From assembly GCA_902477765.1 (NCBI GenBank), contig CABSIM010000004.1:43491-107490 (forward strand): DNA of 64,000 nt, in the 5' to 3' direction. This stretch comes from an uncultured Clostridiaceae bacterium (GTDB lineage: Bacteria; Bacillota; Clostridia; Lachnospirales; Lachnospiraceae). A program made the position numbers and the translations under genes. This document shows positions 61,324-64,000 of the stretch, in pieces (position 1 is the stretch's first letter; the number at the start of each line of letters is the position of its first letter). The notes below the pieces were generated by a model that was not told the origin of the DNA, made no database searches, and saw nothing but the letters and a program-made list of their open reading frames with translations.

Positions 61324-61353
61324 ATAAATACAAATTTTAAAAATAATCTTTAT
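61324..61353 (+). promoter_or_regulatory. Second copy of the TetR operator-like element
   Basis: Thirty bases match the element at 60583-60612 at 25 positions, starting ATAAATACA and ending CTTTAT. Part of it is also one arm of an inverted repeat, TATTTAT/ATAAATA (61311-61330). A 6-bp inverted repeat TGACTG/CAGTCA follows near 61356-61373. Confidence 0.6.
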
Positions 61354-61499
61354 TTGACTGGGCAAACAGTCACACCCTGACAACCGCCTGCCCGGATCTG
61401 GTTCTTCCATATGTATCTGCAGCATCAGATACGGAGACCGGTACAGTATGGCAGAAGCGGTGTTCAGGAATGAAAATTATCGGAGGAGGATCTGTAACT

Positions 61500-61985
61500 A
61501 TGGGATTTTTCAGCAAGCTGTTTAAGGGGCCGGAACCAGATATGGAAAAAAGCAATGCCAATGCCAGAAAGATGCGGGCATTGTTCAACCAGGTGGTGGA
61601 AAACGGAGACAAATACAGACTTATTTTCGGTTATACGGAGGATGTGAGCCGGTTTAACTATGGTTTCGTTCACGGCAGCAAGACAAAAATAGGAAATCTG
61701 ATTGTGGGATGGAATGAAGAGGAGCAGACCATTGCGGTTGTCCCCACAGTACCGGATCTTTCCGGAAGCGGTGACCCGACATATTACCGCCGCCCGGAAA
61801 TTCTGAAGGCATACCGGAATAAATACCCCACGGATGCGTTCATCATCTATCCGGACAGAAAGGGATATATCGGAATCAATGCCTATGACTGGCTGGATGA
61901 TGAAAAGCTTTATGTCTATGTATCTCAGGAAGAAGAACTGGCTGCCTTTACTGACTTCTTTATGAATCGTTTTGCCAAAAAGTGA
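61500..61985 (+). CDS. Hypothetical protein
   Basis: 161 residues from the ATG at 61500, nine bases after GGAGGAGGA; the frame is open from 61470 but has no better start. There is no signal peptide. The N-terminal amphipathic MGFFSKLFKG could touch the membrane. The remainder is a mixed alpha-beta domain (KYRLIFGYTEDVSRFNYG, NLIVGWNEEEQTIAVVPTVPDL, DAFIIYPDRKGYIGINAYDWLDDEKLYVYVSQ). I do not recognise the family. It follows the second operator copy, so it is a likely target of the TetR regulator. Confidence 0.72.
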   Translation: MGFFSKLFKGPEPDMEKSNANARKMRALFNQVVENGDKYRLIFGYTEDVSRFNYGFVHGSKTKIGNLIVGWNEEEQTIAVVPTVPDLSGSGDPTYYRRPEILKAYRNKYPTDAFIIYPDRKGYIGINAYDWLDDEKLYVYVSQEEELAAFTDFFMNRFAKK

Positions 61986-61993
61986 GGAACAGC

Positions 61994-62200
61994 ATGATTC
62001 TGAAAGAGACAGGGGCAATTCTGGCAGTTCTTGTGGCTGTGACCATACTGGGGCATCTCTGGTTTCATATGGTAGAAGCACTGCTGGGCAGAGTGAAAAG
62101 GCTGTTTGCCGGACATGAAAAGCAGGAATCATGGCATCCTCTGCCGGAGGAATATGAGGGAAAACAGAAATCCTGCGGGGAAGACCGGTCAGAAACTTGA
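61994..62200 (+). CDS. Small membrane protein, unknown
   Basis: 68 residues from the ATG at 61994, five bases after GAGGA and nine bases after the preceding stop, so the two are co-translated. One N-terminal helix (GAILAVLVAVTILGHLWFHMV) is followed by a charged cytoplasmic tail (RVKRLFAGHEKQESWHPLPEEYEGKQKS). It could anchor or partner with the preceding protein. Confidence 0.6.
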   Translation: MILKETGAILAVLVAVTILGHLWFHMVEALLGRVKRLFAGHEKQESWHPLPEEYEGKQKSCGEDRSET

Positions 62201-62226
62201 CACCGCCCCGCATTCTGTGATATGCT
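62197..62226 (+). promoter_or_regulatory. Promoter of the queT leader
   Basis: TTGACA (62197-62202) and TATGCT (62221-62226) have an 18-base spacer. Transcription would start near 62233, giving a leader of ~160 bases. Confidence 0.6.
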
Positions 62227-62235
62227 AAATCACGC

Positions 62236-62331
62236 TGCAGAGCCCACAAAACCAAGGTCCAGCAGGGTCTGCCGCCGATTCCCGACGTCACGGGAAGACA
62301 GAAAAGTCATCCGCTGGAAGGCTTTTCTGAC
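62236..62331 (+). ncRNA. Unassigned structured RNA domain in the queT leader
   Basis: Three hairpins are visible. The first pairs CAGA-CCC (62238-62245) with GGGTCTG (62265-62271). The second is TTCCCG/CGGGAA (62279-62296). The third is CAGAAAAG/CTTTTCTG (62299-62329). TCCAGC in the loop of the first (62258-62263) is complementary to GCTGGA in the loop of the third (62313-62318). AAGGTC (62254-62259) in the first loop is also complementary to GACCTT (62353-62358) of the preQ1 aptamer. Confidence 0.5.
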
Positions 62332-62340
62332 CACTATGGC

Positions 62341-62387
62341 GCGAGTGTTCGAGACCTTCCACTCGTAAAACAAAACTAAAGGAGAGA
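62341..62387 (+). promoter_or_regulatory. preQ1-I riboswitch of queT
   Basis: The stem CGAGTG (62342-62347) with CACTCG (62360-62365) encloses TTCGAGACCTTC and is followed by the A-rich tail TAAAACAAAACTAA and GGAG. This matches the small preQ1-I aptamer, whose tail folds back to form a pseudoknot. The ribosome-binding site AAAGGAG (62378-62384) joins the tail, so ligand binding should block translation. Confidence 0.8.
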
Positions 62388-62394
62388 ACTGAAT

Positions 62395-62907
62395 ATGAAA
62401 ACCAACAGAACCAACAGCAGCCCATTGTACCAGATGGTGTACGGCGCAGCCATTGCGGCCGTTTACATTGTCCTCTTTATGGCCTTTGAGCCCATCGGCT
62501 CCGGTGTCATCCAGTTCCGCATTTCAGAGATGCTGTGCGTGATGCCCTATTTTACGCCTGCAGCCATTCCGGGACTTTTCATCGGATGTCTGATCTCCAA
62601 TCTGCTTGGAGGCGGGGTTCCCATGGATGTGATCGGAGGAAGCATTGCCACTCTGATCGGCGCCATCGGTTCCTATGCTCTGAGAAAGAACCGCTATCTG
62701 GTATCGGTACCGCCCATCATTTCCAATATGCTGATTATTCCCTGGGTCCTGAAATACGGATACGGAAGTGACGCAATGATCTGGTTTTCCACCATTACCG
62801 TGGGGATCGGGGAAATCATGGCCGTGGGAATTCTGGGACAGATTCTTCTGGGAGCACTCCGGAAATACCGAGGTGTTCTTTTCGGAGACAGAATGCTGGC
62901 AAAATAA
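62395..62907 (+). CDS. queT: QueT family queuosine-precursor transporter
   Basis: 170 residues with about five to six membrane helices. VYGAAIAAVYIVLFMAFEPIGSGVIQFRISEMLCVMPYFTPAAIPGLFIGCLISNLLGGG is typical of the QueT (COG4708) S-component of ECF-type importers for preQ0/preQ1. The preQ1-I riboswitch just before the gene supports the assignment. It needs a shared ECF module not found in this window. A terminator follows directly. Confidence 0.93.
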   Translation: MKTNRTNSSPLYQMVYGAAIAAVYIVLFMAFEPIGSGVIQFRISEMLCVMPYFTPAAIPGLFIGCLISNLLGGGVPMDVIGGSIATLIGAIGSYALRKNRYLVSVPPIISNMLIIPWVLKYGYGSDAMIWFSTITVGIGEIMAVGILGQILLGALRKYRGVLFGDRMLAK

Positions 62908-62915
62908 ATATCCGA

Positions 62916-62962
62916 CCGCTGCAGCGGAAAAGGAACTCCTTTTCTGACGCAGCGGTTCTTTT
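62916..62962 (+). terminator. Terminator of queT
   Basis: CCGCTGC/GCAGCGG and the inner GAAAAGGA/TCCTTTTC form a branched or long stem, followed by TTCTTTTTTG. Confidence 0.88.
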
Positions 62963-63114
62963 TTGCCCGGAAGAAATGACGCAAAGTTTCCGCAAAATTT
63001 TTCTTTCTTCCGTACAGATTTTCATGTATAATACAGAGGATGGCCTTTTATTATGCCAATCTATGTTTTATACACTGAAAAGACAGCATAAGTACCTGAC
63101 CTGGAGGAAGTATA

Positions 63115-64000
63115 TTGAATCTTGAAAGTTATAAATATTTTGTGGCCGCGGCGGAAGAACTGAATTTTACAAAGGCGGCCAAGAGACTTTATGTAACGCA
63201 GCAGGCTCTGAGCAAGCAGATTGACAAGATAGAGAAATTTTATAATGCGAGGCTGTTCAACCGGGAACCGCCCATGAGTCTGACGGCGGAAGGAGAATGC
63301 CTGTACCGGCATATGTGCCGGATTATGGATGACGAGCGGCAGATGAGAAAGGAACTGGACAGCCTTCTGGATGTCAGCAGCCATACGCTGATCATCGGCG
63401 CCTCCTATTACAGGAGCAGTCTGCTGCTGCCGGGAGTGATTGCAGAATATACAAAACGGCATCCGGAAATACGGATCGAAGTGAAAGAAAGCTGTCTGGC
63501 CAGAACCGTGGAGGCGCTGAAACTGGGAAAAGTGGACCTGATGTTCGGATATTCCCAGCCGGAGGATCCTACCCTGGTGTCCAGAGAGGTCCTGGAAGAA
63601 TGCGTGATGCTGGCAGTGCCCAGAACACTTGCAGAAGAATATATTTCACAGGATCAGCTGTGCCGGATGCAGAGAATGGAGGAAGTTTCCCTTAAAACAT
63701 TTGCCGGCTGTCCCTTCATCCGGATGGCAGATTATACCTGGCTGGGCAGCCTGTTTGACCGGTGCTGTGAGGAGGAAGGGATCTCTCCCAGAATTATTCT
63801 GGATTCTTCCAGCGTGTTTACTACGCTGGACTGCTGCGCCGAGGGCATCGGGGCAGCTTTGATTCCGCGTCTGTATCTGAAAAGCCTGACACCGGAGCAG
63901 CGCAGGAGGCTGTATCTTTTCCGGTGGAATTACCCGGCAGCCAGATGCCGTTCGGCGATTCTGTATCTGAAGAGCAGCTATATCTCGGATGCCGCCAGAG
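63115..64000 (+). CDS. LysR-family transcriptional regulator (3' end outside the window)
   Basis: The TTG at 63115 follows GGAGGA, and the frame runs open to the window edge, giving at least 295 residues. The N-terminal HTH is NLESYKYFVAAAEELNFTKAAKRLYVTQQALSKQIDKIEKFYNARLFNR. The effector domain follows from HTLIIGASYYRSSLLLP. A TATAAT box lies at 63027-63032. LysR proteins usually control neighbouring genes; the target probably lies beyond the window. The ligand is unknown. Confidence 0.9.
   Translation, partial: MNLESYKYFVAAAEELNFTKAAKRLYVTQQALSKQIDKIEKFYNARLFNREPPMSLTAEGECLYRHMCRIMDDERQMRKELDSLLDVSSHTLIIGASYYRSSLLLPGVIAEYTKRHPEIRIEVKESCLARTVEALKLGKVDLMFGYSQPEDPTLVSREVLEECVMLAVPRTLAEEYISQDQLCRMQRMEEVSLKTFAGCPFIRMADYTWLGSLFDRCCEEEGISPRIILDSSSVFTTLDCCAEGIGAALIPRLYLKSLTPEQRRRLYLFRWNYPAARCRSAILYLKSSYISDAAR

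Noticed and set aside
62233..62340. Cobalamin riboswitch in the queT leader
   Set aside because: Short pieces such as GGGAAG and a kissing-loop pattern recall it, but the conserved B12 box and core order are missing.

Overview
The window looks like chromosomal DNA of a Gram-positive, anaerobic member of the Clostridia, most likely Lachnospiraceae. This rests on medium GC content, strong AGGAGG ribosome-binding sites, a Tad-type pilus locus without outer-membrane parts, a GlgC/GlgD pair, a class F flavodiiron protein, a family II pyrophosphatase with CBS domains, a YyaC sporulation protease, and T-box and preQ1-I leader RNAs. I assign the family from gene content, not from a marker gene. I see no rRNA, tRNA, CRISPR array, insertion sequence or phage.

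Layout. 1-1.1 kb: end of a MATE exporter. 1.2-4.2 kb (minus): OmpR-type response regulator and a large multi-spanning histidine kinase. 4.35-8.3 kb (minus): ArsR regulator, DUF2508 protein, GH13 amylase and branching enzyme GlgB. 8.4-18.9 kb (plus): a complete Gram-positive Tad locus with two A24 prepilin peptidases, TadZ, TadA, TadB, a TadC-like protein, a 56-residue Flp pilin, three pseudopilin-like proteins and a DUF6382-FHA protein. 19-20.6 kb: rhomboid protease, HIT protein, sigma factor. 20.6-21.7 kb (minus): MurG. 21.8-23.1 kb: a DUF4367-type membrane protein and a small secreted protein, in an AT-rich patch. 23.3-29.9 kb: TSCPD protein, MtnN, membrane proteins, Pgi, YyaC. 30-39 kb: LysM protein, DUF5711 protein, transketolase, glucokinase, Mn-dependent pyrophosphatase, flavin reductase, shikimate kinase. 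39-45 kb: two M20 amidohydrolases around a SpoVB-type flippase, then a DUF1576 membrane protein. 45-50 kb: CstA behind a T-box leader, then the flavodiiron fusion. 50.5-53 kb: GlgC and GlgD. 53-59 kb: HAD phosphatase, TudS-like protein and a complete CUT1-type sugar ABC transporter. 59-64 kb: PIN-PhoH protein, TetR regulator, two small unknown genes, QueT behind a preQ1 riboswitch, and the start of a LysR regulator.

How it fits together. Pgi, glucokinase, transketolase, GlgC/GlgD, GlgB and the amylase form a central-carbon and glycogen theme; no glgA or glgP is present. The ABC operon adds sugar uptake. The Tad locus encodes a surface pilus and is headed by a strongly structured untranslated leader.

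The most interesting signals are in non-coding DNA. They are: a two-domain queT leader in which a kissing-loop-like element precedes a preQ1-I aptamer; a T-box in front of cstA; four 11-bp-spaced Pho-box-like repeats before the pyrophosphatase; a duplicated TetR operator; two promoters lying inside the loop of terminator-like inverted repeats; and several Tad genes with no ordinary start codon where one is expected.
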